Of a DNA stretch of 64,000 bases, positions 36,401 to 45,543 are shown in pieces. The position numbers and the translations under genes are program-made. Each line of letters starts with the position of its first letter. The first letter of the stretch is position 1. The stretch covers positions 2,522,686 through 2,586,685 of the forward strand of contig NZ_CP015249.1 in the NCBI RefSeq assembly GCF_001632775.1, given 5' to 3'. The DNA comes from Dokdonella koreensis DS-123. Its GTDB lineage: Bacteria; Pseudomonadota; Gammaproteobacteria; Xanthomonadales; Rhodanobacteraceae. The notes beneath the pieces are model-generated. The model saw only the letters and a program-made list of their open reading frames with translations, had not been told where the DNA came from and made no database searches.

Positions 36401-36507
36401 CGGTGCAGGCGGCGATGCAGGCGACGCTCGCGGCACGGCGCGCGCGCGGCGCGTCCACGCATCCGCTGTACTGGGCCGGCTTCGTCGCGGCGGGGGCCTG
36501 GCGCTGA
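33421..36507 (+). CDS. Secreted TPR-CHAT caspase-like protein
   Basis: A 1028-residue protein starting at ATG 33421 with GGAGG just before. A signal peptide (residues ~1-23) precedes ~600 residues of TPR-like helical repeats (WLGYALRESGRYAEGIEALE, LKSLGSLHGNAGDAARA, LNHAEALQGNGQLDQAA). The C-terminal CHAT domain has its catalytic dyad His856 (HLATHAF) and Cys933 (VVLSACETALG), followed by the typical LRRAFRLAGARTVVMSLW and HPLYWAGFV blocks. CHAT proteins are caspase/separase-like proteases, often with a regulatory TPR part. The order sigma factor, kinase, CHAT on one strand suggests a common pathway. Export means it would act in the periplasm or at the surface, where the beta-helix proteins reside. 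Confidence 0.92.
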   Translation: MRRWIRHGIIGLALCTGGIAVPAAEPVDAVERALRAEDYALADRLTRERIAAAEREHDAASPSLLQAIDQRVDLLLESDRQDLPETAALIRRERELAQALAGAASRESARALLREARWQLQRRDFAAFRTAVAAAVAIGERVLAADDADRAEIDVLAGIGEYYFLGKPRDGEARTRHALGVLRAHRPERQRALAAALRSDGRIKLDDQKLAEAVAALQAYETYARSHFGADSARRSDALTWLGYALRESGRYAEGIEALEHGVRIAADLRPYRQRLHVDALIALGQNLGMVGDVGRAQAAFEAAVAIEEKQPTSGGYLLALALKSLGSLHGNAGDAARAATYHARVLPIFERLFGADSPQARATRLNHAEALQGNGQLDQAAAIYENLIAAYEAAPDAAFGSVPLTPYEKLATLRLWQRRYGEAQTLYGRFLERLGDGRDFEEINSRRGLAGRAAAHWGQGRHAQALADLGRAHASSMRVRRAALGQLSERQMLALDGSEQDLAALAVAIAADSGDPALTAQAWTWVLEAGGIVTQAAALRIAAAAAARTPAGLAPWQAWRSANEALSAARVAATRSPSAAAISAVDQAQDRVDASERRIAALDLPASAALSAGHGDLAAALDALPDGAVLVHFVESPAASADRYLRDPVDGAQLYALVGRRGRPLHAIDLGPVRAVAEQVGHWYALASRRGTDDRQTEAAGQALYRSLLAPLDGAAQDRRFYIVPSPVLHRVAFAALVGADGRYLAEAGWRFHLFNHEREALLPAPGAGGRLLLAGAAQARAGAPLPAPRLRKACPGLDADAFAVLPGASSEITALREVAAGHVGAIDVLAGAAATEAAVRGALPGHAIVHLATHAFAFGDRCLDGAGLRAIALDRPSDQDRTIDPAGLSGLSALAFLPAAGDRNGLDGLLTSEEIATLDLSAADWVVLSACETALGRVRGDEGVFGLRRAFRLAGARTVVMSLWKVEDTATAEFMHALYTARLVDRRDTPAAVQAAMQATLAARRARGASTHPLYWAGFVAAGAWR

Positions 36508-36567
36508 GGAGCGCCGCCGGCAACCGGGTGCGGCGCGGCGCGCGGATGCGCCCGGACGCGCCTGCCG

Positions 36568-37401
36568 CTACTTGCGCCGTTCCAGGCGGATCTCGAACAG
36601 CTTCGGCCACCACTTGCCGGTGATGAACAGGCGGTCGCCCTTGGCGTCGTAGGCGATGCCGTTGAGCACGTCGACCGGCGGCTTGCGGTCGTCCTCGGTC
36701 AGCAGGCCGATGAGCTCCATCTGGCCGGTGACCTCGCCGCTGGCCGGATCGATCATCACGATGTGGTCGGTCGGCCAGACGTTGGCGAACACCTGGCCCT
36801 TGACGAATTCGAGCTCGTTGAGACCGTTCAGCGGCCGGCCGTTGACGCGGACCTCGACCCGGCCGGTCTCCGCGAACGTCTCCGGATCGAGGAACCGCAG
36901 CGTCGCCGTACCGTCGCTCATGATCAGGCGCTTGCCGTCGTGCGTGAGGCCCCAGCCTTCGCCGGCGTAGCCGAAGCTGCGCTGCTGCTTGAGATCGGCC
37001 AGGCCGTAGACGAAGCCGGTCTGCGTGCGCCAGGTGAGCTGGATCAGGCGATCGCGCCAGTCGGTCAGTCCCTCGGCGAAGTGCTGCGGGTCGACGTCGT
37101 GCCGCTCCAGCACCTTGCCGGTCGCCAGCTCGACCTTGCGCAGCGAGGACTGGCCGTTGAGGCCGGTGCTTTCGTACAGGTACCCGTCGCGGAAGATCAG
37201 CCCCTGCGTGAAGGCGCCGCGGTCGTGCGGGTAGACCTTGACGACGTGGGCGTCGTAGATCGGTGGCGTCACCGGCTTGGCCGGCATCAGCAGCTGCGCC
37301 TGCGCAGCGCCTGCAATCGAGAAAAGGGCCGCCACGGCGAAGCCGAACAGCGCCCGGCGGCGCGACGGCGCACCGGCGGGCGGAGAGAGCGCGTCAATCA
37401 T
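36568..37401 (-). CDS. Glutaminyl-peptide cyclotransferase (beta-propeller type)
   Basis: A 277-residue exported protein starting at ATG 37401. A signal peptide follows a basic N-terminus (RRRALFGFAVAALFSIAGAAQAQ). It is a five-bladed propeller of the plant/bacterial glutaminyl cyclase type. Hallmarks are YPHDRGAFTQGLIFRDGYLYESTG, ERHDVDPQHFAEGLT, GWGLTHDGKRLIMSDG, LNGLNELEFVKGQVFANVW and LNGIAYDAKGDRLFITGKWWPKL. It converts N-terminal Gln of exported proteins to pyroglutamate. It stands alone, convergent with the CHAT gene and divergent from the transglutaminase-like gene. Mutational defects are not evident. Confidence 0.92.
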   Translation of the reverse strand: MIDALSPPAGAPSRRRALFGFAVAALFSIAGAAQAQLLMPAKPVTPPIYDAHVVKVYPHDRGAFTQGLIFRDGYLYESTGLNGQSSLRKVELATGKVLERHDVDPQHFAEGLTDWRDRLIQLTWRTQTGFVYGLADLKQQRSFGYAGEGWGLTHDGKRLIMSDGTATLRFLDPETFAETGRVEVRVNGRPLNGLNELEFVKGQVFANVWPTDHIVMIDPASGEVTGQMELIGLLTEDDRKPPVDVLNGIAYDAKGDRLFITGKWWPKLFEIRLERRK

Positions 37402-37525
37402 CGATCGAAAACGGTCCAGCCGATGGAAGGCCGCGACTCTAGCAGATCGCTGGCGGCCCGCCCGCGGCGGCGCCGGCCGCCGTCGATACGGCACAATGGC
37501 GGATCGATCCCGTCCGCCCATCGCC

Positions 37526-38959
37526 ATGCGCCGTTTCCTGCTCGCCGTCCTGCTCCTGCTGCCTGCTGCCGTCCTCGCCGAACCGCCGCAACAGCAATGG
37601 TTCACCGCCCTGCTCGACGGCCGCAAGATCGGCCAGCTCGAAGCCGGCCGTACGCTGCGCGACGGCACGGTGCACACCACGCAGCGGATGGCGCTGGTGC
37701 TCGACCGCGCCGGCAGCCGCGTGACGATGGAAAGCGCGTCCGAGGCAGTCGAGACACCGGCCGGCGCGCCGCTGAGTTTCGCCAATGCCAGCCGCCTGTC
37801 GGGCAGCGCGACCCGGATCGACGGCACCGTGGCGGGCGGCAACGCGACGGTGCGGATCAGCGGCGACCACGTCGACCAGGTGCGCCAGGTGCCGTGGCCG
37901 GCCGGCGCCCTGCTGCCCGAGGGCCTGCGCCTGGCCAGCCTGCGCGCCGGCCTGACGCCCGGGACGCGCTACACCGCGCTCGCGTTCCAGGACCTCACGC
38001 TGGACGCGATCGAGATCACGACCGTGGTCGGGCCGCGCGAGCGCGTGGACCTTCCCGGCGGCGCGCGCGAGCTGGTGCGGCTGGCGCAGACGCTCCACTT
38101 CCCCGGCGCGCCGGTCGCGACCACGGCCTGGGTCGACGAGGACCTGACGGCGTGGAAATTCATCATGCCGGTCCTCGGCGCGGACCTGACCCTGCTCGCC
38201 TGCGAGCGCGCCTGCGCCGAAGCGCCCAACCAGACCAGCGACCTGTTCGAGCGGCTGCTGATGAAGTCGCCGCGGCCGCTGATGCCGGCCGAACTCGGCG
38301 ACGGGCTGCGCTACACGCTGGCGGCACGCAACGGCGATGCGGCCCGTCTGGCGCTGCCGCAGACCGCCGAGCAGCGCAGCGAGCGGCAGGACGGACGGTG
38401 GCGCGTGGAGATCCGCCGCGATGCCGGTACCGGCGGCGGACCCGCACCGGTGGCAGCCGACCGTGCCGCCAACGACTGGCTGCAGAGCGGCGCGCCGGAG
38501 ATCGTCGCGCTGGCCCGCCGCGGCGCCGGCGCGGGCGGCGATGCCGCCGTGCGCATGCAGCGCCTGGAAGGCTTCGTGCGCGGCTTCATCACGACCAAGA
38601 GTCTCGGCGTCGGCTATGCCTCGGCGCTGGAAGTCGCCCGCAAGCCCGAGGGCGACTGCACCGAGCACGCCGTGCTGCTGGCGGCGCTGGCGCGCGCCGA
38701 CGGTATCGCCGCCCGCGTCGTCACCGGACTGGCCTATGCGCCCGGTTTCGCCGGCACCCGCGATGCGTTCGTCCCGCACGCCTGGGTGCAGGCCTGGACC
38801 GGCGACCGGTGGCGCAGCTACGACGCGGCGCTGGACGGTTTCGACGCCGGCCACATCGCGCTGGCGGTTGGCGACGGCGACCCGTGGCGCTTCTATGCCG
38901 GCCTCGACACGCTCGGCAACCTGGTGCTGGAAGCGGTCGAGCCGGTCGCGTCCCGCTGA
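37526..38959 (+). CDS. Secreted transglutaminase-like protein
   Basis: A 477-residue protein with a signal peptide ([19 protein letters not shown]). The C-terminal transglutaminase-like domain holds the papain-type triad: Cys378 ([11 protein letters not shown]), His418 (PHAWVQAW) and Asp433 (SYDAALDGF). The N-terminal ~300 residues form a beta-rich domain found in front of such proteases/transglutaminases in gammaproteobacteria. Most bacterial members are peptidases or amidases rather than cross-linkers. It is divergent from the cyclotransferase gene and followed by a short tandem repeat and the SPFH gene. Substrate unknown. Confidence 0.88.
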   Translation: MRRFLLAVLLLLPAAVLAEPPQQQWFTALLDGRKIGQLEAGRTLRDGTVHTTQRMALVLDRAGSRVTMESASEAVETPAGAPLSFANASRLSGSATRIDGTVAGGNATVRISGDHVDQVRQVPWPAGALLPEGLRLASLRAGLTPGTRYTALAFQDLTLDAIEITTVVGPRERVDLPGGARELVRLAQTLHFPGAPVATTAWVDEDLTAWKFIMPVLGADLTLLACERACAEAPNQTSDLFERLLMKSPRPLMPAELGDGLRYTLAARNGDAARLALPQTAEQRSERQDGRWRVEIRRDAGTGGGPAPVAADRAANDWLQSGAPEIVALARRGAGAGGDAAVRMQRLEGFVRGFITTKSLGVGYASALEVARKPEGDCTEHAVLLAALARADGIAARVVTGLAYAPGFAGTRDAFVPHAWVQAWTGDRWRSYDAALDGFDAGHIALAVGDGDPWRFYAGLDTLGNLVLEAVEPVASR

Positions 38960-38975
38960 TCCGTCGGTCCGGAGT

Positions 38976-38999
38976 CCGGCCGGCCGGCCGGCCGGCCGG
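38976..38999. repeat. Tetranucleotide tandem repeat (CCGG)6
   Basis: Six uninterrupted CCGG units lie 17 nt after the transglutaminase-like gene and 31 nt before the SPFH promoter. The tract is intergenic, so slippage would alter promoter-upstream spacing rather than a reading frame. Confidence 0.8.
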
Positions 39000-39030
39000 C
39001 GCACCCCCGGATACGGCGCGGCGACGGCGC

Positions 39031-39058
39031 TTGCAATTCGATATCAATTTGATATCTT
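39031..39058 (+). promoter_or_regulatory. AT-rich promoter of the SPFH gene cluster
   Basis: TTGCAA (39031) and TATCTT (39053) are spaced by 16 nt, a fair sigma-70 pair. GATATC-AATTT-GATATC overlaps the spacer and -10 and may be an operator. The A+T-rich island is conspicuous in this G+C-rich sequence. Confidence 0.55.
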
Positions 39059-39083
39059 TTGCTCACTCACCCGGAGCGCCGCC

Positions 39084-39950
39084 ATGAACGAACGCAATGC
39101 CCTTTCCCTCCCCGGCATCCCGATCCTGCTCGCCGTGCTGGCGGCCATGGTCGCTACCGTCCTGTGGTTCAAGAACACCGCGCAGGTCACCTCGCAGCCG
39201 CTCGCGCTGGCGCCGCCGATCGTCGTCTTCGCGCTGCTGGCGCTCATGACCAAGGGCTTCTTCCAGGTCCAGCCCAACCTCGGCGTCGTGATGCAGCTGT
39301 TCGGCCGCTACACCGGCACCGCGCGCACGCCGGGCCTGCGCTGGACCAACCCGTTCTATTCGCGCAACAGCGTCTCGCTGCGCGTGCGCAACTTCGAGTC
39401 GGGCAAGCTCAAGGTCAACGACAACGACGGCAACCCGATCGAGATCGGCTCGATCGTGGTCTGGCAGGTGGTCGACACCGCCGAGGCGGTCTTCATGGTC
39501 GACGACTACGAGAACTTCGTGCAGATCCAGGCCGAGGCCGCGCTGCGCCAGATGGCGTCGAACTACCCGTACGATTCGCACGACGACAAGGTGGTCTCGC
39601 TGCGCGGCGACGGCAGCAAGGTCAATGCGCACCTGCGTCAGGAAATCCAGGACCGCCTCGCCCAGGCCGGCGTCAACGTGATCGAGGCGCGCATCAGCCA
39701 CCTGGCCTATGCGCAGGAGATCGCCCAGGCGATGCTGCAGCGCCAGCAGGCCGGCGCGATCGTCGCCGCGCGCGAGCGCATCGTCGAAGGCGCGGTCAGC
39801 ATGGTCGAGATGGCGCTGGACCAGCTCAGCCAGCGCGGCGTGGTCGAGCTCGACAACGAGCGCAAGGCCAGCATGGTCAGCAATCTGCTGGTCGTGCTCT
39901 GCGGCGACCGCTCGACACAGCCGGTCGTCAACACCGGCACGCTGTACTAG
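39084..39950 (+). CDS. SPFH-domain membrane protein
   Basis: A 288-residue protein of the stomatin/prohibitin/flotillin/HflK superfamily. Two close hydrophobic helices ([30 protein letters not shown]) anchor it. The SPFH domain follows ([63 protein letters not shown]), then a short helical tail. GGAG precedes the ATG. Such proteins form membrane microdomain scaffolds and chaperone membrane proteases. The next genes encode a ribbon-helix-helix protein and a DUF4177-like protein on the same strand, an arrangement I recall from other Xanthomonadales. Confidence 0.92.
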   Translation: MNERNALSLPGIPILLAVLAAMVATVLWFKNTAQVTSQPLALAPPIVVFALLALMTKGFFQVQPNLGVVMQLFGRYTGTARTPGLRWTNPFYSRNSVSLRVRNFESGKLKVNDNDGNPIEIGSIVVWQVVDTAEAVFMVDDYENFVQIQAEAALRQMASNYPYDSHDDKVVSLRGDGSKVNAHLRQEIQDRLAQAGVNVIEARISHLAYAQEIAQAMLQRQQAGAIVAARERIVEGAVSMVEMALDQLSQRGVVELDNERKASMVSNLLVVLCGDRSTQPVVNTGTLY

Positions 39951-39975
39951 GCCGCGACGGCCGCCGGGTCCGCCC

Positions 39976-40173
39976 GTGAGCGAAAAGAAGGCCTATCCGC
40001 TGCGCATCAGCGCGGTCGTGCTCGAGGCGATGCAGCGCTGGTCGGACGACGACCTGCGCAGCCTCAACGCACAGATCGAGTACGTGCTGCGCGACGCCCT
40101 GCGCAAGGCCGGCCGGCTCAAGGCCGCCCCGAAGGCCGAGCCGGCGGTCGATCCCACGCCTACCGAAGACTGA
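39976..40173 (+). CDS. Small ribbon-helix-helix (Arc-type) protein
   Basis: A 65-residue protein from GTG 39976, 25 nt after the SPFH stop. The pattern [19 protein letters not shown] (strand then helix) and [20 protein letters not shown] (second helix) fits an Arc-type ribbon-helix-helix DNA-binding fold. A Pro/Lys-rich tail follows. It may regulate the local operon, or be a non-regulatory partner of the SPFH protein. The GTG start is the only suitable one; there is no strong ribosome-binding site, so coupling to the SPFH gene is likely. Confidence 0.75.
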   Translation: MSEKKAYPLRISAVVLEAMQRWSDDDLRSLNAQIEYVLRDALRKAGRLKAAPKAEPAVDPTPTED

Positions 40174-40188
40174 AGAAGGACGTCCCCG

Positions 40189-40374
40189 ATGAACCACGCC
40201 GTTTCCTGGGAACAGAAGGTCCTGGAAATCAAGCCCAAGCTGTTCCGCAAGGACATGCTTGCCGACCTCAACGAAGTGCTCAAGCGCGAAGGCCAGCAGG
40301 GCTGGGAGCTGGTCAACGCCGTCCAGTGCGCGGCGATGAACCCGGTGCTGCTGTTCCTCAAGCGCCCACGCTGA
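40189..40374 (+). CDS. DUF4177-like small protein
   Basis: A 61-residue protein, 15 nt after the ribbon-helix-helix gene. AAGGA is placed upstream of the ATG. The sequence WEQKVLEIKPK ... LADLNEVLKREGQQGWELVN ... VLLFLKRPR follows the DUF4177 pattern (strand, helix, GWEL, strand). Function unknown; it completes the three-gene SPFH group. Confidence 0.8.
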   Translation: MNHAVSWEQKVLEIKPKLFRKDMLADLNEVLKREGQQGWELVNAVQCAAMNPVLLFLKRPR

Positions 40375-40398
40375 CCCACTGCATCGAGGATCGCCCAC

Positions 40399-41769
40399 AT
40401 GAAACGATGGGTCGTGATTGCCCTCGTCCTCGCGCTCGTGGCCGGCGCCGGCTACGCCTGGATGCGCCTGGTGCCGCCCACCGCGTCACCGGCGACGGCC
40501 GACCCGCAGCAGGCCCGCCGCGCCGAGGCCTTCCTCGACCTGCTCGACCAGGGCCGCTACGACGAGGCGCTGGCGATGGGCCAGCCCGCGCTGCGCGAGG
40601 CCCTGGCCGGCGGCAAGCTGCGCGAGGTCTGGGAGACGCTGCCCAAGCAGCTCGGCGAGCGGCGCACGCGCAGCCCGGTGCGCGGCGAGACCGTGGGCGG
40701 GCGCCCGGTGCTGACTTCGACCCTGCAGTTCGCCCTGGTCGCGCTCGATGCGCGCGTCGTCGTGGAGCCGGACGGGCAGGTCAGCGGCTTCCGGCTGGTG
40801 CCGGCGCAGCAGGCCGTCGCCGCCCCGCCCGAGCCGGTCGCGACCGACCGCTACGCCGAAACCGCGCTGACGATCGACAGCGCCGGCATCGGCCTGCCGG
40901 CGACGCTGACGCTGCCGACCGGCACCGGCCCCTGGCCGGCCGCCGTGCTGGTGCACGGCTCCGGGCCGCACGACCGCGACGAGACGATCGGGCCGAACAA
41001 GCCGTTCCGCGATCTCGCCCACGGCCTGGCCGAGCACGGCATCGCGGTGCTGCGCTACGACAAGCGCACCCAGGCCGCGCCGCAGACGCTGGCCGGGAAC
41101 GACTTCACCGTCGATCAGGAAGTCGTCGACGATGCGCTGGCCGCGGTGGCCGCGCTGCGCGCCCGTCCGGGCATCGACCCGGACCGCGTCTTCGTCGTCG
41201 GCCACAGCCTCGGCGCGATGCTGGCGCCGCGCATCGGCGAGCGCGATCCGCGCATCGCCGGCCTGGTCCTGCTGGCCGCGCCGGCGATGCGCCTGGAAGA
41301 CACCGTGGTGCGCCAGAGCCGCTACCTGGCCGGGCTGGCCGGCACGTCCGGTGCCGACGCACAGGCGGCGCTGGCCGAACTGGAACGGCAGCGCGACACC
41401 GTCAAGCAGCTCGCCGATCGCCCGGCCGGCGACGCGCCGCTGATGCTGGGACTGCCGCGCAGCTACTGGCTGGACTTGAACGCGTACGACCCGGTCGCCA
41501 CGGCGCGCCGCATCCGCCAGCCGCTGCTGGTGCTGCAAGGCGCAGCGGACTATCAGGTCACGCCGGTGGACGACTTCGTACTGTGGCGCAATGCCTTCGA
41601 CGGCGATGCGCGCGCACGGCTGGTGGAGTATCCGCGGCTCAACCATCTGTTCATGCCGGCCGGCGATCCGCCGGGGCCGGCCGACTACGCCAAGCCCGGC
41701 CGCGTCGAGGACGAAGTCATCGCCGACATCGCGCGCTGGATCGTCGCGGCGCCGTCCGGATCTCCATGA
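40399..41769 (+). CDS. Exported alpha/beta hydrolase with DUF3887-like N-terminus
   Basis: A 456-residue protein with an N-terminal signal or anchor helix (WVVIALVLALVAGAGYAW). A DUF3887-like domain (~35-135, AEAFLDLLDQGRYDEAL) precedes an alpha/beta-hydrolase. Its oxyanion block is VLVHGSGPHDRDETIG, the nucleophile elbow GHSLGAML, the acid is near GAADYQVTPVDD and the His in RLNHLFMP. Members of this subfamily are esterases anchored at the membrane or secreted. It follows the SPFH group at 24 nt and may be co-transcribed. The natural substrate is unknown. Confidence 0.87.
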   Translation: MKRWVVIALVLALVAGAGYAWMRLVPPTASPATADPQQARRAEAFLDLLDQGRYDEALAMGQPALREALAGGKLREVWETLPKQLGERRTRSPVRGETVGGRPVLTSTLQFALVALDARVVVEPDGQVSGFRLVPAQQAVAAPPEPVATDRYAETALTIDSAGIGLPATLTLPTGTGPWPAAVLVHGSGPHDRDETIGPNKPFRDLAHGLAEHGIAVLRYDKRTQAAPQTLAGNDFTVDQEVVDDALAAVAALRARPGIDPDRVFVVGHSLGAMLAPRIGERDPRIAGLVLLAAPAMRLEDTVVRQSRYLAGLAGTSGADAQAALAELERQRDTVKQLADRPAGDAPLMLGLPRSYWLDLNAYDPVATARRIRQPLLVLQGAADYQVTPVDDFVLWRNAFDGDARARLVEYPRLNHLFMPAGDPPGPADYAKPGRVEDEVIADIARWIVAAPSGSP

Positions 41770-41778
41770 TCCCTGCGC

Positions 41779-41812
41779 GATTGCAGGGGGTCTTTGCATT
41801 TCCCTTGCAATC
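41779..41812. terminator. Imperfect hairpin between hydrolase and macA
   Basis: GATTGCAGGG (41779-41788) pairs with CCCTTGCAATC (41802-41812) with one bulge. It lies just after the hydrolase stop and before macA, so it may end upstream transcription or be an operator for the efflux operon. Confidence 0.4.
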
Positions 41813-41875
41813 ACGCTGCGCAGCCTGACAGCGCGAGCCGGCACACTGGGCGCCCCGATCGCCACGCCTGCCTCC

Positions 41876-43297
41876 ATGCCACGAACCGTGTCCCGCCTGC
41901 TCCGCTATGCCATCGGCCTGCTCGTCGTCGCCGGCATCGGCTTCGCCGTCAAGCTCTGGCTGTTCCCGACCCAGGTCGCCACCCGCTACGTGACCGCGCC
42001 GGTCACGCGTGGTGACATCGAGCAGACGGTGATCGCCACCGGCACGCTGGAGGCGCGCAACCTGGTCAGCGTCGGTGCGCAGGTGTCCGGCCGCGTGGTC
42101 TCGCTGAAGGTGGACCTGGGCGATGCCGTGACCCAGGGCCAGCTGATCGCCGAGATCGACTCGCTGCCGCAGCAGAATGCGCTGCGCAACACCGAAGCGG
42201 GATTGGCGACCCTGCGCGCCCAGCGCACCGCGCGGGTGGCCGCGCTCAAGCAGGCCGAACTCACCTTCAAGCGCCAGCAGGAGATGATGAGCGCCGACGC
42301 GACCTCGCGCGCGGAGTACGAGGCGGCCGAGGCGACGCTGGCCTCGACCCGCGCGGACATCACCGCCCTCGATGCGCAGATCGAACAGGGCTCGATCCAG
42401 GTCGACACCGCGCGGCTCAACCTCGGCTACACCAAGATCCTCGCGCCGATGGACGGTACGGTCGTCGCCGTCGTGACCAAGGAAGGCCAGACCGTCAACG
42501 CGAACCAGTCGGCGCCGACGATCGTCAAGCTCGCCGAGCTCTCGACGCTGACGATCAAGGCGCAGATCTCCGAGGCCGACGTCGTCAAGGTCAAGCCGAG
42601 CCAGAAGGTCTGGTTCACGATCCTCGGCGAGCCGGACCGGCGCTACTACGCCGAGCTGCGCGCGATCGAACCGGCGCCGGAATCGATCGCGAACGAATCG
42701 GGCAGCAGCTCCTCGAGCAGCAGTTCGTCCTCGACGGCGATCTACTACAACGGCCTGTTCGACGTGCCCAATCCCGACGGCAAGCTGCGCATCTCGATGA
42801 CCGCGACCGTCAACATCGTGCTGGGCGAGGCGCGCGATGCACTGCTGGTGCCCGCCTCGGCGATCGTGACCGGCGCAGGCTCGCGGTCCGGCGGGTCGCA
42901 GCGGCGCAGCGCGGCGCCGACGGCCGGCACCGCCGCAGCGGCTGCAGCGCCGACGACCACGCCGCCGGCTTCCGGACCCGCGGCGACGACGGCGACGGCA
43001 GCGGCGCCGGCGCAGCGGCCGTCGGCGCAAGGCGCCGGCGACGGCGAGCGCCCCCGCCGGCGGCGGGAGGCGGCCGATGGCGAGCAGCCGGCACCGCCGC
43101 GTTTCGTGCGCGTACTCGATGCCGAGGGTGCGGTCGTCGAGAAGCCGGTCCGGGTCGGGCTCAACAACAACATCCAGGCCGAGATCCTCGAAGGGCTCGC
43201 CGAGGGTGACGAGGTCGTCCTCGGCCAGTCCGGCAGCGCGGCAGCGGTCGGTACCGGCCGCCGCGCGATGGGCATCCGCCCGCCGCCGGGCTTCTGA
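41876..43297 (+). CDS. macA: MacA-type periplasmic adaptor subunit
   Basis: A 473-residue membrane-fusion protein. The N-terminal anchor helix is [21 protein letters not shown]. Lipoyl/barrel halves flank a helical hairpin (~95-175, [20 protein letters not shown]), with [20 protein letters not shown] and [18 protein letters not shown] as MacA/HlyD signatures. Unusual insertions are a run of ten Ser (~272-281) in the beta-barrel and an Ala/Thr/Pro/Arg-rich low-complexity stretch of ~70 residues (~340-410) before the final domain. It is 2 nt upstream of macB. Together with MacB and the TolC-type protein it forms an ATP-driven export system for macrolides, lipopeptides or siderophores. Confidence 0.9.
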   Translation: MPRTVSRLLRYAIGLLVVAGIGFAVKLWLFPTQVATRYVTAPVTRGDIEQTVIATGTLEARNLVSVGAQVSGRVVSLKVDLGDAVTQGQLIAEIDSLPQQNALRNTEAGLATLRAQRTARVAALKQAELTFKRQQEMMSADATSRAEYEAAEATLASTRADITALDAQIEQGSIQVDTARLNLGYTKILAPMDGTVVAVVTKEGQTVNANQSAPTIVKLAELSTLTIKAQISEADVVKVKPSQKVWFTILGEPDRRYYAELRAIEPAPESIANESGSSSSSSSSSSTAIYYNGLFDVPNPDGKLRISMTATVNIVLGEARDALLVPASAIVTGAGSRSGGSQRRSAAPTAGTAAAAAAPTTTPPASGPAATTATAAAPAQRPSAQGAGDGERPRRRREAADGEQPAPPRFVRVLDAEGAVVEKPVRVGLNNNIQAEILEGLAEGDEVVLGQSGSAAAVGTGRRAMGIRPPPGF

Positions 43298-43299
43298 CG

Positions 43300-45261
43300 A
43301 TGACGGCGGCACTGCTCGAACTGCGCCAGGTCCGGCGCGAGTACCCGGCGGGCGACCAGACGCTGGTCGTCCTGAAGGACGTGGACCTGGCGATCGAGGC
43401 CGGCGAGTTCGTCGCGATCGTCGGCGCGTCCGGCTCCGGCAAGTCGACGCTGATGAACATCCTCGGCTGCCTGGACCGGCCGACCGCGGGCAGCTACCGC
43501 GTCGCCGGCCGCGAGACCGGCCGCCTGACGCCCGACGAACTGGCCGAGCTGCGGCGCGAGCATTTCGGCTTCGTGTTCCAGCGCTACCACCTGCTGGCCG
43601 ACCTGACCGCGCTCGGCAACGTCGAGACACCGGCGATCTACGCCGGCAAGGACGCGGCCGAGCGCCGGACACGCGCGACCGCCCTGCTCGGCCGGCTCGG
43701 CCTGTCCGACCGCCTGGACCACAAGCCCGGCCAGCTCTCCGGCGGCCAGCAGCAGCGCGTGTCGATCGCGCGCGCGCTGATGAACGGCGGCGAGGTGATC
43801 CTCGCCGACGAGCCGACCGGCGCACTCGACAGCCGCAGCGGCGAGGAGATGCTCACCCTGCTGCAGGAGCTGCACGCCGAAGGCCACACCATCGTGCTGG
43901 TCACGCACGACATGCACGTCGCCGAGCACGCCTCGCGCATCATCGAGATCAGCGACGGCCGCATCGTCGCCGACCGCCGCCGCGACGGCGCCGCACGCAG
44001 CGCGGCCGGCGTCCGCGCGCGCAGCGCGCGCGAATCGTGGCGCGCCGTCTACGACCGCTTCGGCGAGGCGTTCCGGATGGCACTGCTGGCGATGAACGCG
44101 CACCGGCTGCGCACCTTCCTGACGATGCTCGGCATCATCATCGGCATCGCCTCGGTGGTGTCGGTGGTCGCGCTCGGTGCCGGCTCGCAGAAGCAGATCC
44201 TCGACAACATCAGCACGATCGGCACCAACGTCATCGACATCTACCCGGGCAGCGGCTTCGGCGACATGCGCTCGGCGCGCGTGCGCACCCTGGTACCCGC
44301 CGACGCCGACGCGCTGGCGCAGCAGGAGTACGTGGACAGCGTCACGCCGACGGTGTCGAGCAGCGCGACGCTGCGCTACCGCAACATCTCGGTCAACGCC
44401 TCGATCAACGGCGTCGGCGACCAGTACTTCCGCGTCCGCGGCTTCGAGATCGCCCAGGGCGTGGCCTTCGACGGCGACAGCGTGCGCCGCCAGTCGCAGG
44501 ACGTCGTCATCGACGACAACACCTACCGGAAGCTGTTCGGCGAAGGCGCCGAGGCGGCCGGCACCGACCCGATCGGCCAGGTGATCCTGCTCAACAACAT
44601 GCCGAGCCGGATCATCGGCGTCACCGCGAAGAAGGACTCGGCCTTCGGCAGCAACGAGAACCTCAACGTGTTCGTGCCGTACACCACGGCGATGTACCGC
44701 CTGCTCGGCCAGAACTACCTGCGCAGCATCACCGTGCGCGTCGAGGACAGCGTCGCGATGGATGCGGCCGAGGCCGGCATCACCGCGCTGCTGACGCAGC
44801 GCCACGGCAGCCAGGACTTCTACGTGTCCAACATCGACTCGGTCCGCCAGACGATCGAGCAGACCACGCGGACGATGACCCTGCTGGTCTCGTCGATCGC
44901 GCTGATCTCCCTGATCGTCGGCGGCATCGGCGTGATGAACATCATGCTGGTCTCGGTCACCGAGCGCACCCGCGAGATCGGCGTACGCATGGCCGTCGGC
45001 GCGCGCCAGGGCGACATCCTGCAGCAGTTCCTGATCGAGGCGGTGCTGGTGTGCCTGCTCGGCGGCCTGCTCGGCGTGCTGCTGGCGATCGCGGTCGGCC
45101 TGCTGTTCGCACGGCTCGGCGGCAGCTTCACGATGGTCTACTCGGCCGGCTCGATGATCGTCGCGTTCGCCTGCTCGACCCTGATCGGCGTGGTATTCGG
45201 CTTCCTACCGGCGCGCAACGCCGCCCGCCTGGACCCGGTCGACGCGCTGGCGCGTGATTAG
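43300..45261 (+). CDS. macB: MacB-type ABC transporter (ATPase-permease fusion)
   Basis: A 653-residue protein with an N-terminal ATPase. It has Walker [10 protein letters not shown] (43-51), the signature [15 protein letters not shown], Walker [13 protein letters not shown] and the H-loop VTHDMH. A four-helix permease with the large MacB periplasmic domain follows: the first helix is in [23 protein letters not shown] and the last three follow [33 protein letters not shown]. It ends PVDALARD and TAG. That TAG is the left boundary of inverted-repeat element 2, which separates it from its TolC-type partner gene. Confidence 0.94.
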   Translation: MTAALLELRQVRREYPAGDQTLVVLKDVDLAIEAGEFVAIVGASGSGKSTLMNILGCLDRPTAGSYRVAGRETGRLTPDELAELRREHFGFVFQRYHLLADLTALGNVETPAIYAGKDAAERRTRATALLGRLGLSDRLDHKPGQLSGGQQQRVSIARALMNGGEVILADEPTGALDSRSGEEMLTLLQELHAEGHTIVLVTHDMHVAEHASRIIEISDGRIVADRRRDGAARSAAGVRARSARESWRAVYDRFGEAFRMALLAMNAHRLRTFLTMLGIIIGIASVVSVVALGAGSQKQILDNISTIGTNVIDIYPGSGFGDMRSARVRTLVPADADALAQQEYVDSVTPTVSSSATLRYRNISVNASINGVGDQYFRVRGFEIAQGVAFDGDSVRRQSQDVVIDDNTYRKLFGEGAEAAGTDPIGQVILLNNMPSRIIGVTAKKDSAFGSNENLNVFVPYTTAMYRLLGQNYLRSITVRVEDSVAMDAAEAGITALLTQRHGSQDFYVSNIDSVRQTIEQTTRTMTLLVSSIALISLIVGGIGVMNIMLVSVTERTREIGVRMAVGARQGDILQQFLIEAVLVCLLGGLLGVLLAIAVGLLFARLGGSFTMVYSAGSMIVAFACSTLIGVVFGFLPARNAARLDPVDALARD

Positions 45262-45529
45262 AGCGTGTCATGGACGTTGAGCGGAGTGCGAAGGCCCCTG
45301 GTGCGGTGATCCGGCAAGGCGCGGCCCGCCGGGCAGACTGGCCGTCTGACCCAGGGCTGCAACGCCACCGGACGCCGCGCCAGGGGCCTTCCCGACGGGT
45401 TGCGCCGCCGCGCAGCCCCGGCCGCGTTACCCGCCTTGCCCTGGGCGCCACCCGAGGCGGCGACGGGCGCCTTGCCGGAACGACGCGGCGACACGACGCA
45501 GCTCACCTCACCGTCCATGACACGCTCTA
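45259..45529. mobile_element. TA-flanked inverted-repeat element 2 (MITE-like)
   Basis: 21-bp terminal repeats (45261-45281 and 45507-45527, beginning GAGCGTGTCATGGACG) with one mismatch, bounded by TA on both sides. The interior contains the stem AAGGCCCCTGG ... CCAGGGGCCTT and is closely similar to element 3, with a ~36-nt extra block. The macB stop TAG is formed by the left TA and the element's first base. A frame (ATG 45270 to TAA 45530) runs through it. It interrupts the gap between macB and the TolC-type gene. No transposase is present. Confidence 0.78.
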
Positions 45530-45543
45530 ACGGAGACGCCTGC

